A stretch of 57,377 nt of DNA, taken from NCBI GenBank assembly GCA_025201705.1, contig MU616681.1:1-57377 (forward strand). The letters run 5' to 3'. The stretch is from Dissophora ornata. Lineage: Eukaryota; Mortierellomycota; Mortierellomycetes; Mortierellales; Mortierellaceae. The position numbers were made by a program, and so were the translations under genes. The notes under the pieces are model-generated. The model worked only from the letters and a program-made list of their open reading frames with translations, had not been told where the DNA came from and did not search any database. Shown here piece by piece: positions 10,907-22,989 of the stretch (positions are counted from its first letter, which is position 1; every line of letters starts with the position of its first letter).

Positions 10907-11565
10907 CTACCCATCCATAACGCCACCGCGCAAGAAAATCACTCTGGATACGGCCACATCCAAAACTATACGGGCATTCTTCCAGACCCCTACCTCCACA
11001 GCCGAGAAACATGGAAGTAGTGCAGACTGGAAAAGGGTTTGGAGAGCGACAATCCTACATTCTGCTCGGACAATATGGTGGAGAGTCATCCACAACAAGC
11101 TGGCTACAGCAGAAGTGATGCACTTCAAATGGCAACGCGCTCCCAGTCCTGCTTGCTGTCAATGCGGTTGAGCAACGGAAGACAAAGACTATATGTTCTT
11201 TTTATGTCTCACCAAGCGCCAGACCTGGGTTAACTACCTCACGGACCTCACTACCAAGTCTATCTGGAGCGACCGAGACCTTGTGCCCTAATTCAGTGGA
11301 CACGGCCCCGCATAACCATAAAGTCCTAATACCGACGCCACCTTGCAGAGTCTCAGCTGGTCGCATATGGCCTCCAAGGAATATGGCAAACGCATTACGC
11401 CTTTGTCCTTGACGACCGCACCAATCCATGTGGAGGATGGCTCTCCGTGCTATCACACATTGAGCACGCGACTGAAAAAAACAAATTAATTTAGACAAGT
11501 TGATCTTTTATTTCCGTGGCCTCATCGCCTCGGTTTGAATAAACCAAAAAAAAAAAAAAAAAAAA
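10907..11565 (+). mobile_element. 5'-truncated LINE insertion with zf-RVT remnant and poly-A tail
   Basis: About 660 bp bounded by a perfect 12-bp direct repeat. The 3' end has an AATAAA hexamer at about 11538 followed by a run of about 21 A. Coding content on the plus strand (about 10930-11290) matches the C-terminal end of a LINE ORF2, the reverse-transcriptase zinc-binding region: HSARTIWWRVIHNKLATAEV, then C..CG (CCQCG) and F.C..K...W (FFLCLTKRQTW). An in-frame stop after CQCG shows it is dead. These are the three marks of target-primed reverse transcription: 5' truncation, A-tail and variable-length duplication. The missing upstream reverse transcriptase must be sought elsewhere in the genome. 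Confidence 0.88.
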
Positions 11566-11577
11566 TATTGAGGATGC
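11566..11577. repeat. Target-site duplication, 3' copy
   Basis: TATTGAGGATGC immediately after the poly-A run; identical to 10895-10906. Confidence 0.85.
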
Positions 11578-12257
11578 TTGGAAATGCTGCATGTTATCTA
11601 CTCGTCCTTACTAACATTACAAAAAAATAATCCTATTACAGGATGGATGGTGTCTGGGATTGCAACCGTTACCACGCGCGAAACTGTCCTGAAGCAAGGA
11701 CGTTCCAATATCCGCAACAGTGGGACTCTAGGATTCGAGGGCATGCTCGACGAGGAGGGAAGTATGTGGAAGGAACGTATGCAAAACTGTGCTGCTGCAT
11801 TAACTGATTAGTACGGACCTGCAGAACTTGCTTTTTTTGCATCAGTCGTATGAGGCAAGCGCACGAGATGCATGTGGTCCATGGCATTGAAATCTAGAAT
11901 TACAAAGCCAGCTGCGAATGCTTGTATAGATCGTAAATGCTTTTCGCTCATCATGAATTAATGTCGAAAAGTAAATAAACATCGTAACTTGCTGAACAGC
12001 TTGGATCATTCAGGGCATACTGGGCAGACCAAAGGCCTTCATTTTCCTCATGAAGTTGCAGACATGTAGGACATGTGGTTGAAGTCCGACAAGTAGAACT
12101 TGAAGCCTCCCACACCCGATCCATAAACACACAAGCCACAGACACACTTGCTCTCCCCATATCCGTCGTTCATTCATTACACTTCCGCCATTATTCACCG
12201 CCGTCGACACGGAGCAAGTAGTCATTTCAACGATCAAAACTGCCACCAAGCGTTGCC
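11578..12257. other. Intergenic, upstream of uL4m
   Basis: Non-coding as far as I can see. The last ~150 bp, just before the ATG at 12258, is the presumed promoter and leader of the mitochondrial ribosomal protein gene. Confidence 0.5.
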
Positions 12258-13481
12258 ATGGCCTCTCTCATTAAATCCCTTCGCCCTGGATTCGTTCCTC
12301 TGCATTCGGTATCAACATTCGTTCTGGTAGTTTGAGACGTTCAGGAGGATGTTACACACAGAGTATTAAAACAGCTTCCGTTTTTTTTTTAAATGCGTGT
12401 CCTGGCATACAACGTCCCGACCATAACCCATGGATATTACAACCAGTCTGGCTTGCGGTCGATCGGTGAGTTTGGATTGCAGGACATTTGCTCAGCAAAT
12501 GATTACTTTCAAGAGTAGGATGTGTGTTGGTCTGTGCTAACTCGTACGCTCATGGCTCACCGATTTCACTTTATACATTCTATCCTTGCAATAGTCATAT
12601 CTCGTTTCTCAACATTCGCATCCACTCGTGCCGAGGCTACTGAGGCGCCGTTAACACTGGAACACTTGACACAGACAAATCAGCACCAAGTTGTTACTCC
12701 CATTTCGAGTGCACAGGAGTCCTATAACCCTTTTTACGCCCCCCTTCAGGCATGGATCAAGGACTTCAAGTCGAACGAACCCAAGAATCTGATCCAACTC
12801 CAGCGAAAGGTCTTCGGAGTTCCTCTTCGAAAGGATATTCTTCACAGAGTCGTTGTTTGGCAGCGCGATGCAGAGCGTCAGGGAACTCAGTCTACCAAAG
12901 GAAGAAGTGAAGTCAGTGGAACCACCCGTAAAGCTGCACCCCAAAAGGGACGTGGTGCTGCCCGTGTTGGTTCGCTGCGTGCTCCCCAGCGTCGCGGAGG
13001 TATAGAACATGGACTCATATATTTGCTTTTGAACGTTTAAACACCATGTGAACTCTCTTTCTTACGTGGCTTGCATTAACACATACAACTCATCCGAAAT
13101 GAAACGAACACAGGTGGCATTGCATTCGGGCCCAAGCCCAGGGACCATTCGAGCGACTTGCCACGCAAGGTTCAGGATATGGGTCTTCGTATCGCACTTT
13201 CAACAAAGTTTGCACAGGACCAACTTATCATCGTCGACGACCTATCACTGGACTCTCATAAAACCAAGGAGTTCGAGGAAATCAAAGACCGTCATGGCTG
13301 GGATTCTGTACTTGTTGTAACAAGCCAGGAGAGCGAGAAACTGTGGAGGGCAGCAAGGAACCTGCCATGGGTTGATGTCACTATCATGCAGGAAGCCGAT
13401 GTTCTTAGGCTTTTAAAGCGTAAGATAGTTATTATGGATCGCAAGTCGGTATGCTACTTAGAGAAAAAGCTACAGGTCTAA
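12258..13481 (+). CDS. Mitochondrial large-subunit ribosomal protein uL4m
   Basis: Structural component of the mitoribosome large subunit, around the exit tunnel. The main exon (about 12595-12999) encodes [11 protein letters not shown]..., [38 protein letters not shown] and the Gly/Arg tunnel-loop segment ending APQRRGG. The intron 13000-13113 (GTATAG...ACACAG) joins to [11 protein letters not shown], and the last exon (13114-13481) carries [17 protein letters not shown] and [17 protein letters not shown], ending at TAA 13479-13481. The first exon is taken as ATG 12258 with [17 protein letters not shown], a basic leader fitting mitochondrial import. The splice between it and the main exon does not keep phase with the obvious sites, so a further short exon or another start may be involved. 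The rest is secure. Confidence 0.87.
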
Positions 13482-13698
13482 GGGCATTCATATTGTTATA
13501 AATACCGCGGAACTCGCAGTTTGCTTATTCATTTCTTTATCCTGAAAAAAACAACGAAATAAAAACTGGTGTATGGGATGATTCGCCAATGCCGGCTCGC
13601 ATGCTCTGCCTTCATAGGCCCAAAACGCCGCGACGCAATCTCTTAACACAGACAGCGTGTTCTGAGTATTGTAAATATGGTGATCTTTCTGATGTGGA

Positions 13699-14881
13699 TT
13701 AACTATGTGGCAAGAGCAACTCCTTGTCATCCACCGGAACGCCATGCTTCTCCAGAAGATGTCGGAAATATCTTGCCTGTAGTGTTGCGATCCTATGATG
13801 AAAGGGAGTTAGAACGTAATCGTTTGCAGTACCCTTCGCAGAATCAAAAATATATAAATGAACTCCTACCTTTCTTGTTCTTCAGCCACAGATCGGTCTT
13901 TTATGGCTTTGAGCAACAACGCCTGCACCTTTTGGGGAGACCCCTCAGGAGGTTCTGTTATCGCCTTGCCTCCTGATCTCTTCTCCAGACTCGCCGTATG
14001 GATCTTGACGACATTGAATATCGTCTCGAGTTCGTCATTGAACCTCTGTAAGCGTATCATAAGTGATACAATAAGGAAGGTTGGAATATCATAGTATATA
14101 TATGCTTAAATTGCATTTTGTAATAGAACACAAACCTCTAAGATAACACTGTTCTCCTCAATAGCCTCCTCGTAGCTATCCTTGATGGCTTCGTTCTCGT
14201 GCCTTAACTGTCGAAATGGAGGGTGAGGAGGCGGTCAGTACCTCGTTTTCGTACCGTCACTAGGATCCACCAAGCTCGTTTCTTTTCACCTTGTTCCAGT
14301 ATGCTGATGACACAGCCATCTGTTCAACCAGCTCACCGTATTGTTGAGTCATGGCCACTAACTCTGGTTGAATTTCTTGTTGAAGCTTCTCAACGGCCAC
14401 AACGCACTGGTCCAACAAGTCAAGGTTGTGCTCTGCAGTGAGCGAGACATGGTCCTGGAGAGTATTTATATGATCCGATAGCCTGCCAGTAGAGGCAGGT
14501 TGAAAAATCGGTGGTCCAGACAGAGAATGCTTTGGCGAGGAATGGGGCGTGTTGAGAGCTCCTGAATGTTGCGCTGTCAGAGAGCCTGCTGGAGCTTGCT
14601 GGTGTTCCGTTTTGATTGATCCAAGACCTTGCGAGTTTACTGCCACATGTACTTTCTTGATGATATGAACATCATCCTGCTTGTACGGTAGTGTGGACAT
14701 CATGAGGCGGGTCAATTGGCCATTAACATATTGATGTTCTTTGTCAATAGAGTCCCGGAGTTGCTTGAGTTGTGATGTCACACCTTCCATAGTATGACTC
14801 TGGATGATCTGTTAGTGGAGTAACTTAGACATATTCTTCACGAAAGCCATTATCCAGGTTAAGTACCTTCCAGGCCATCAT
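13699..14881 (-). CDS. Coiled-coil protein of unknown function (5 exons)
   Basis: Exons: 14881-14867, 14818-14290, 14207-14136, 14045-13870, 13792-13699, all with GT..AG borders and consistent phase. The protein is about 295 residues. It starts MMAWKIIQSHTMEGV, has a heptad-like segment (SQLKQLRDSIDKEHQYV), a Ser/Pro/His-rich linker, a long coiled coil (LQDHVSLTAEHNLDLLDQCV onward, then LRHENEAIKDSYEEAIEENS), and a C-terminal helical part ending KHGVPVDDKELLLPHS. No catalytic motif, signal peptide or membrane helix is seen. The fold suggests a subunit of a trafficking or cytoskeletal complex, but I recognise no family and assign none. The exon-2 donor is placed at GTGAAAAG because the frame hits TAG soon after. 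Confidence 0.7.
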
Positions 14882-15118
14882 GCTGTTGCATTGTATTGTA
14901 TGGTCAGTCTCATCTGTCTATGTCATGCACAGAATAGCATTGTCAGCTAAGCTGAGCCAGAGTGAAAATTTTGCAGGCATCTTTTGCTATTGAATTACCA
15001 TCTTCAATGTGTCGGAAGGGTTGCATGTCTTCTGCGCTGAGGCCAATGTATCAGGGTTATCCGTGTCTGACGACTCGTTTGCATATGACTGCATGCATTG
15101 AAGATTTTTTGGGAAGTG

Positions 15119-16465
15119 TTAATCTCGTGGTGACAGCCCTGCACCAAAAGGCATGAGGCTGTTCAGAGTGCCAGGATTCCTGGGTGAGGAGAGAGCGCCC
15201 TGGCTACTTTCCAGTAGCTGTCGCCTGCCGTCATCCTCGCTATCCATGGAGTAGATTGGTTGAGAGGCCAGGGTAGTACTCATCAGCAACGTCTGATTGG
15301 GGTCATTCACTCTCGCTGTAGAATTCGTCATAGGAGATAGCATTAGAGGATGGGCCCTTCCCGCCATAGAGTCATGACCCTGAGCATGATTGGCATCTGT
15401 CAATGTATAGGAAGGCCGCGAGTTTGACAGTGATGATAGAGAATTGTCGGAACGTTCCATGTCAAAGGGTGGTGTCATTTGCAGTTTAGGGTCGAGTAAT
15501 TCAAGTAAACATTACCAGTATCCATATTAATTGCTGACCGAGGAGAAAGCTTGCTAATGAAGTATGCACTTTGAGGCCATAATTCTGGGAGGTTATGGGA
15601 CAGAATTTCCAGTAACAACGAGCAATCTTCATTGATGGATAGGCCTGGCATGTCGAAGTTCGAGTTGTTCTCTGATAGAGAATGGTCATCTTGATCAAGA
15701 AACATGTCATTCCCGGGGACGAGGAGGGAGAAGAATTTCGTAGCTAATGTCTCTGAGTGGTCCTGAAATACTCTCGAGTTCAATAGCCTATTGCGAAAGT
15801 GATAAAAAAAATGAATTCTATAGGTCATACAACACTTCAGGTGGACGGAATAGATGGCTCTAACAAACAGTACCGAATATAAGAGGAGACGATTGTGCCA
15901 AGGATGATACGCGATTCCTGCTTCATGTCATCCAGATACAGCTGGAGCCTCACTTTGATCGACTCAGGCACTTGTCCAAGCTTTTGATACTCTGAAGCGA
16001 TAGAATGGTGTTCATTTTCCAATGGTTAAAGACTGCATCTATTCCCTTGTCAGTGCAAACAATCCAAAGTAAGACACGTACGCAGATATGGCTCAAGTGT
16101 AAGTCGTATGTCAGAAAACTTGAGAAGTGGCCTGTTCTCGTAGATTTGCTCGAGGTAGAATCTCAAAATCTGAAAGATGATGGGGCTGCTGTAGTTATGC
16201 AATTCTACGCGGAGGAAGTCAAGATCTGTTTAAGCAGCGAGAAGGTATTAGACAGAGACTAATAAGAACTAGCAACCAAATGCACGGCCCCTGGCACCAT
16301 TGCCTCCATATCCTAACCAAACTATCTACATCATGTAACGTGGCCCACTCTGCTCGGAAGCTTACCGGTGTTGATGATGAGACTGCAGAGTTTACAAATG
16401 ATCCAATTATCGCTCGTTGTAGGGTTGCTCAGCAGCTGTTTGTCAATCAGGCCTGTTTACATCAT
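15119..16465 (-). CDS. Unrecognised multi-exon protein, 5' end uncertain
   Basis: Exons that join in phase: about 16233-16084 (LDFLRVELHNYSSPIIFQIL and ENRPLLKFSDIRLTLEPYL), intron GTACGTGTC...CGCTTCAG, about 15995-15870 (YQKLGQVPESIKVRLQLYL, IILGTIVSSYIR), intron GTACTG...GCAATAG, about 15787-15512 (LLNSRVFQDHSETLATKFF, SLLLEILSHNLPELWP), then an intron with acceptor near 15395 into a Ser/Asn-rich tail (ANHAQGHDSMAGRAHPL) ending at 15119. A possible earlier exon (about 16455-16392, NPTTSDNWIICKLCSLIINT) has a good donor but unproven linkage. The fold looks all-helical, HEAT-like, with a disordered C-terminus. I do not recognise the family. No start ATG is fixed. Confidence 0.55.
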
Positions 16466-16765
16466 TTTTGCAAAGTAATGTGTCATAAGTCGATCATTAC
16501 CAGAAGCAATAGATTAAATGCCATCTTTCATTTTCTTTCACACCTTGAGTTTCCACGCCTTGTATTAACATGCAAATCCATTCGTTTGGCTCAACTGTGT
16601 GATCTACATACATATCATTGTTGTTGTTTATAACCATTATTACGTATTCGACGTAAGAAATAAGATGGGCGAAGTTCATTAATACACGTTTTTGGTAAAG
16701 CGGACCGAGATTTTCTTTTTTTTTGCATGATGATGCATGTCCTTTAAACCACTTCTCCCAATGCG

Positions 16766-19022
16766 CTATTTTTCCTTCCCCCCACCAAACACTAATGAGG
16801 ATAGGAGACCTTTCTTCCGTCCTGCTCCTGGAATAAGCAAGCTCATGACTGAAACGCTGTTCTTAAATGTACTTGCTGCCAGCTGTTGCTTTGGGAGAAG
16901 TGGTGGTGGTGGATGAGACTGGTATATACTACTGCTGTCACCGTCTGTACTGTCAAGTGTCGTAGCGCTTTCCACGTTCTGGTGGTGCATCACGGCTGGC
17001 ATGGAGAATCGTTTGTTAGGGGTTGTGGGTGACAGTGCTAGAGCCCCGCCACTGATGCTGTGACATCCATAGTTCGTGTTGTAGCTGGTGATGCTAGGAC
17101 TCCGTCCAACCATGCCGCCACTGGGAGAGCTGGGCATGCTCATGACATCACAGGGGCTTGTCAGAGGCGAAAAAGACCCGGTGTGGTGATGGCGATGTCC
17201 TGATGTATGCTGATATACAGAAGAAGGGCGTCCCAAGAGTGTCGTGCTACCAGCGCTGTCACGGATTTTTTTAAGTCCTTTGGTTCGCAAGGTCGAGGTC
17301 CGTGAGAAGGTACTTGCAGTCTTGTAGAGATAGTCTGTATCCATGTAGACCCTGCTAAAATGTAGCTGCGTGCTTTGGTATGGATCAAAACTGTATGCAG
17401 TCCATTGAAGATTTGCCACTGCAATTTATAGGGCGTTGATTGTGAGTGTGGATAGAGAAGAACATGTTACAGCGCCAAGCAGGCAAGCAATGAGCATTAC
17501 CAAGTTCACTGATATGGATCTGAAACGCGTCTGTATCCAGTGGCGGGTTTGAGTTTCCACCCATCGATATTGAATCTCCGGCTCCATTCAGGCTCGCCCT
17601 GCTTCGCAGGATAGCGCGAAGACCAGTTTCTGAGGCTTGAATCATGCCCACAAATGATGGCAGCCTTGTGAATGGCGTGACATCGACGGGGCAGTTGGCA
17701 GAACTGTTGTAAAACAGCGCGACGTCTCCCTTGTATTTAAAATCTCGATACTGGCTCTCTGTAAAGACGTTGCAGAACAACTCCAGTTCAGCAACGTGTA
17801 ACCTCGATGTGTAGTCCAATCCGCTGGAGATGGCAGCCGCCTTGGCCAGGGCCAGCGTCTCGTGGAACTTGGATATGAACATGTCCCTCTTATCTAGAAC
17901 CTCGGGCATGATTCCACGAGTTGTTTCCCAAGGGTCTTCCTTGGTCTCTGTATGGTTTCGAGTGGTGATGCAGAAGAGTCCTTCCGGATCAGCTATGTGT
18001 ATAAAAAAAAGAGTGGAGCATGAGCGCAACGACGCAGAAGTCCAATGCAAGTCGCGTAATATTCCGTATTGCACATAACTCGCAAGCTTTCTTGTGTAAT
18101 AACATACTCTGTTCAACGACAGACATCTTCAGTCTCAGGAGATCCATCCATCCTAAGAACTTCCAATCCTTCCTAAGGATATTAAAGCCTGCTACAATAC
18201 TGCCTGGCCCACGAGAGACTCCGACATCTTCTAACCCATTGCCATCTTCCTTGTTTGGACGAGTACTGTCTTTCTGCCTCTTCTCCTTCTCCTTCTTCTC
18301 CTTTTCTTCCTTTTCCTTTCGCTTTCTTGCATCCCCGTCGTCCTTCAATTGAAACAGCACCTCGCCACTTATCCCCTTCGGCCGCCTCACAATCATGACC
18401 TTGTCCGAGAACAATATTATGGTGATTGGTCTACCTCTCTCGCCTGTCAGCAAGTTTGTCTCAAATCCATCCAGATACGTGACCACGCTCCGATTCTGAC
18501 TGAGAAGTGAATCCGGGCAGATTTCGATGAGTCCACGCAGGTTGAAGAGTATTTCAGCCCGTTGCTCAGATTTGGCCTTCTCCATATGTGCAATTTGAGA
18601 AGCAGTTTCTGCTGCGTCACAGAGGCCATCAACCTCTGCGGAATCCTTATTTGTTCCAGATAAGATTGCTATAGCATATTCCAGAAAAAAATGACATGGA
18701 ACGATTTCAGTCTCCAGTCGCGCTCTAAAGTCCCATCCGCAGTAGTTTCGTAGACGGGCATTCGTCATGCGAACAAAGGCCTACCTTTGAATAGGAGCGG
18801 GTATTTGACGATGCGCTGTGTAGGCTCAATTAACAGATTGGATAATGTTTGGACACCATGTGTATCGATACATTTGTCTTGGAAGGCTCTGTACGCAGGA
18901 CTCTTCTTCTGTAGATCCGTGTGTGTCTTCTGAGCCCGTTTGTAGCGCATAAGATACTCCTTGTAGCACTCCATCGCTTGCAACTACGCAGGAAGAGGAG
19001 GATGTTGAAACCGAAAGATTTA

Positions 19023-19086
<64 letters not shown>

Positions 19087-21141
19087 AGAGAGGGAGGGAG
19101 GGAGAGAGAGAGAACACTTACATTCTTACGGCAAATATCTCCGAGATTTAGGCCACCAACGCCATCACTCTGGTAGTCATGCAGGTCTCTCAAAAACTCA
19201 GTGCTTGCTATGGCGATTTGTTCGATATTGGAGAATATTACCCGAACCTCGTACTTGCTGAAGGGCGAGCCTAGTTCTGCGACGGAGGAACGGGCCTCCT
19301 TCAGGTATACCTAGCGATGACATCGTTGTAGTCGTAGTGGCAGTAGCAGTCATAGCTATGGTCAATACTGACTTGGCATTTTATTGCATTATGGGGAACA
19401 GACATCTCTGTCAAAAACAACCAGCGCACTTACATTGACCAAGTCCAGCATTCGTTTGTTGTAGCTGATCTCAGTCTCAATCAACTCCGATAAAGCCTCA
19501 AATCGCTGTTCTTCGCTCTAGGATATTTTCAAAGTGTTTATGTAAGATACACACAGTCATGTAAAAGATTTCGTCTCCACTTGCTAAGAATCAAAGTGAA
19601 CAATACCCCGCCTCCTGCGGTCATGGCGGACATGTGCAATGTGGGTTTGGTCGAATGGAGCAAGCAATTTTCGGCTTCAATGTGATCGCCAAGGCCATTG
19701 AAAAACGCCCAGAACCTGTCCTGCTCACTTTTGATAGAACTTTCTTGATTTGGGATCACAATATCCATCGTGAGCGCAGCTGGTCTCTACAAGAAAGGTT
19801 ACAGCAGCCGTGTTAGTGTTCCAGATATCGTGCCTTGAAGGCTTCTCTGGCCTCAAAGCTTACATTCGCATGGTGGCAGCAAAACTAGGTACGTACCATT
19901 TGAGCTTCCAGGTTTTTCAGGACATAACCGAAGCCCTCCTGGCGGATCTCTTCCAGTCCCCGGACCAAGTTCGAGATGTGGCGTGGATTCTGTAACCAGC
20001 CTGGGTCATCTAGCACAAAGACTGAATGATCTGCTGCAGACTGGTGTCGAACTACCTGGTGTCGATTTACCTCCGACTCGGGGATCGATTCCAAACACTG
20101 CTGAAGTGCCACGTGCAGCATCGGCAGTAAGTCGTTCATTTTCGGATAGAGGGACCGGCACTGGTCAAACTCAGGCGTTGAACGATATTCATCGGCGATG
20201 TCAACGTTGACGAATCTCTAAAATGTTCATTGCGAGAGAGTTTAAGCCTTAGGGAGCCATGGTCGATGACATAATCGGGAAAGCGTGTACTTCTTTGGTG
20301 AACATGGGAATAGGCGATAGGCGAGGTTTACTAACGAGGACTGTCCGAACCAGAAAGTGCATAGCGCCATGGCCCTGCTTGGCAGATATACACACTGTCC
20401 CGATCCTTAGATCCTTGCCCACGAAGTGGATCACATCTGTAGACCAAAAGTTCAGATAATGCATTAGATGATATACGCTTGGCCCGACAGCCCGGTACAG
20501 AACATGTGTCCTTATACGCGGGCGTGTCCAGAGGACTCTCTCCGACGGTTTCTACTATACCTGGCTGGTTGAAATAGATTGCTTCGTATGGCGAGTTGTA
20601 ATGCGGTAGTATCATCACCGGTGGCTCTGCCTTCTGGCGGGCCAATGATAAGATACTGCTTGTGCTTGACCGAACAGTATGAGCGTATCTCTTGTGAGAA
20701 AGTGACCCAGGAGAAACGGGAGAGTGCATCAGACCACCACCTACGCCACCTCCACTCGTTATTCCACCATACATGCTCGACGCCCCAGTGACCACCCCTC
20801 CCTCCCTCCCTCTACCTTCTCTGTTTACACATGATCCCTCTTGGTCGTATCCGACTGATGATGATCCGAAGTCAGCCTGGTCATGTGAGGAATTGAACAC
20901 GGAAAAGACGAAGGAGCCATGACTAGTCTTAGGGCGCTCTTCAACGTGTGCCTCGTGGTCGTATCCGGCTCTTGCTAGAGCCTGCTTCATGGCCTTCGTA
21001 TGGCGCAAAAAGGCGTAAGTTAGCGCGTGCTTTTACGGGCTTTGGAAGTCCCCTTTCGTTTGCTGACTGTCATCATCGCGGCGCACATACCAGGTATTGT
21101 CGCTCCTCAGTCAGTGGAGCGGATGGTGCTTTGTTCATCAT
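16766..21141 (-). CDS. Rho guanine-nucleotide exchange factor (DH-PH), large multi-exon
   Basis: Activator of a Rho-family GTPase in cell polarity, cytokinesis or wall integrity (family knowledge). It starts at ATG 21141 (MMNKAPSAPLTEERQYL, donor GTATGTG) and continues with AMKQALARAGYDHEAHV. A disordered Gly/Ser segment lies at 20330-20990, and a helical part (VLDDPGWLQNPRHISNLVRG) at about 19890-20140. The DH domain begins near 19515 with ALSELIETEISYNKRMLDLV, continues with IFSNIEQIAIASTEFLRDLH, and ends with IEPTQRIVKYPLLFKG near 18790-18850, the diagnostic DH helix. The PH part lies at about 18500-18120: LFSDKVMIVRRPKG, a Lys/Glu-rich insertion, then WKFLGWMDLLRLKMSVVEQ. Further exons (18000-16766) end in a Ser/Pro-rich tail. 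The exact exon number is unresolved. A GA microsatellite lies in one DH-region intron. Confidence 0.85.
19026..19112. repeat. (GA)n / (GGGA)n microsatellite in an intron
   Basis: About 27 uninterrupted AG units (19026-19080) followed by GGGAG variants. It lies between two exons of the RhoGEF DH domain. It gives a polypyrimidine strand in the direction of transcription. Confidence 0.95.
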
Positions 21142-21897
21142 GTCGAAGCTGACTCAACGGCACCTTTGTGGGTGGCTGGATTGATGGCGTTGATAAAGTT
21201 ACGGGGGTGATATCTGCTGAATTCACGCAAAAGTGAGGGTTACAAGTTGCACTGTAAAAAGGGTGAATGAGAGGGAAAGATCGAAATGTTGTCAATGGCA
21301 CGCTGAAGTGTACTGCTGGCAATGGCCTTTTGTTTTTACGGTGAAAGGTAACGTGAATAAAATATTAGACAACGCAGTAGACGCAAAGGAAAAAAAACCA
21401 CATCCACTAGGGGGGAATGGCAATGGACGGAATGTCGTTGTGATGATCGTGGATGGTATTTGATTGTCCTTGCTTGGTGGTGAAGATGATGAAGCTGATG
21501 ATGATGATGATGGGGTGTGGAAGGACAGATGCATCGTTGCAGATCGCTTCTGCCCCCGTTGCCATGGGAATGCAACGCTGGGATGTATGAAGACCGGTGC
21601 GTATTTGGATAGCTCGCGTAGAAAATACGCGTTTCATTAAAGACCGCGTTCCAAAGCTGAGTCACGTGCCTCCATGTAGGCATGGTATAAAGGCGGCGGT
21701 CTCTGTTCGCTCCCTAGGGCAACCACCGGGACGTTGACGGTGGCCTGGCCTGACCTGGACTGCTACAGTTCAGTTGGCCAATGTCCTACGCGCTTAGGGC
21801 CGTCTTCTGCAGCGTTCCGTCCTGGTAATTAAGATATATTGAGAAGGTCGTGCTGCCATTCAGACCTGCGCAAGTGTTGTTCCGCTGGACCATTGCG
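21142..21897. promoter_or_regulatory. Divergent intergenic region, RhoGEF and small basic gene
   Basis: Head-to-head spacing of about 750 bp between the RhoGEF ATG (21141, minus) and the small gene ATG (21898, plus). It includes a GATGAT-rich stretch at 21480-21515. Specific factor sites cannot be named. Confidence 0.5.
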
Positions 21898-22437
21898 ATG
21901 CCTCCGGCCCTGACAGACAAGCGCGATAAGGCTCAGTCCTGGGTGAGTACTACTTACTATTATCACTAAAATATGCTATGTGCAGCACATTAATAGCCAA
22001 AGCTTACGTCTAGTTGGTCGACGCGATGGGTTCGGTGAAGAAGAGAACGTCGGCGAGCGAGGACATACAGCACGGCGCTCTTGCTACATTGCAATGTGTT
22101 TCAAATCTATGCTAGTATTGTCTAGGGTCGCACAACTGCACGCAACAACAACAGTAGGTACTTCTGAATTGTGCACGTCGATCATGATCATATTGACAAC
22201 ACTGTCTTTGTTTCTTAAATTAAACCATGCAGTGTTACTACATGTATGTTTGTGTGTGGTACAGCCAGGAGGAGAATTGCACCTGTGTCTACAGATCACA
22301 TCCCGTTGGGCTCAGGCTCTCCGTCAGGTCCAACTGTAGCGTTGGCAGCCCGATCGAACTCTTGGCGACTGCCCCAGCGTCAATTGCCCCAGCGTCAACT
22401 GCCAAGGATTAAGCACTGCGACAACAGGCAGCTGTAA
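21898..22437 (+). CDS. Small basic protein, three exons, unknown function
   Basis: Exons 21898-21942, 22014-22095 and 22265-22437 join in phase (15 codons, then phase 1) with GTGAGT..GTCTAG and GTGTTT..TACAG borders. They give about 99 residues. It starts MPPALTDKRDKAQSW, continues LVDAMGSVKKRTSASEDIQ, and ends in a basic tail with the tandem hexapeptide-like LPQRQLPQRQLPR before TAA at 22435. It is rich in Arg, Gln, Ser and Pro and probably largely disordered. There is no signal peptide. The phase-consistent splicing supports a real gene, but there is no recognisable family and the tail could instead be a retained intron product. Confidence 0.5.
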
Positions 22438-22989
22438 GAGGGAATTATTTATTCCTCAATTGGATAGCGTCGAGATCGATCGGCCCTGTTGCTCGAGTCC
22501 CCCAAGCCATTACATTGATAGTAATGAGGCATCATGCCACTAGCATTCCTACTCATTATGCTGTTTCCTTGGGCTACTGAGCACCACTTCCCGAACGTCT
22601 CAATGTGGCTGACCATGGTCACACAACGGCTCGCAATTGCTCAGGGTCCTATGTCGGTGCTCATACAGCGAGTACCGCGGGCTTCTTTTGCTTCACCTGC
22701 TGCTTGATGTGTTTGTTATAGAAGTAGTTTCGAACTGTCTGAGGGCAGACGTTAACATCATTTACCAGTCGAGGGACTTTCTAGCCAATTCGAAGGTGTT
22801 GATTTCTCAGTCAAAAACTTCCTCGCAGAGACACTTGATATTGATCGAGCCTCTCAGAGCCTTCGAGGCGCTGCGCTGAATTCAGAGGCGTCTCATAGCG
22901 AGCGGAGGAGTCATGACAACAAGAATGTATTTATTAGAGAGTATAAAGCCGCTAGATGCGCTATCGAAACTGCGTCCTTGTTTAAAAGT
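22438..22989. other. Intergenic, convergent 3' ends
   Basis: Lies between the small plus-strand gene and the 3' end of the minus-strand SET gene. I see no coding or RNA feature. Confidence 0.5.
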
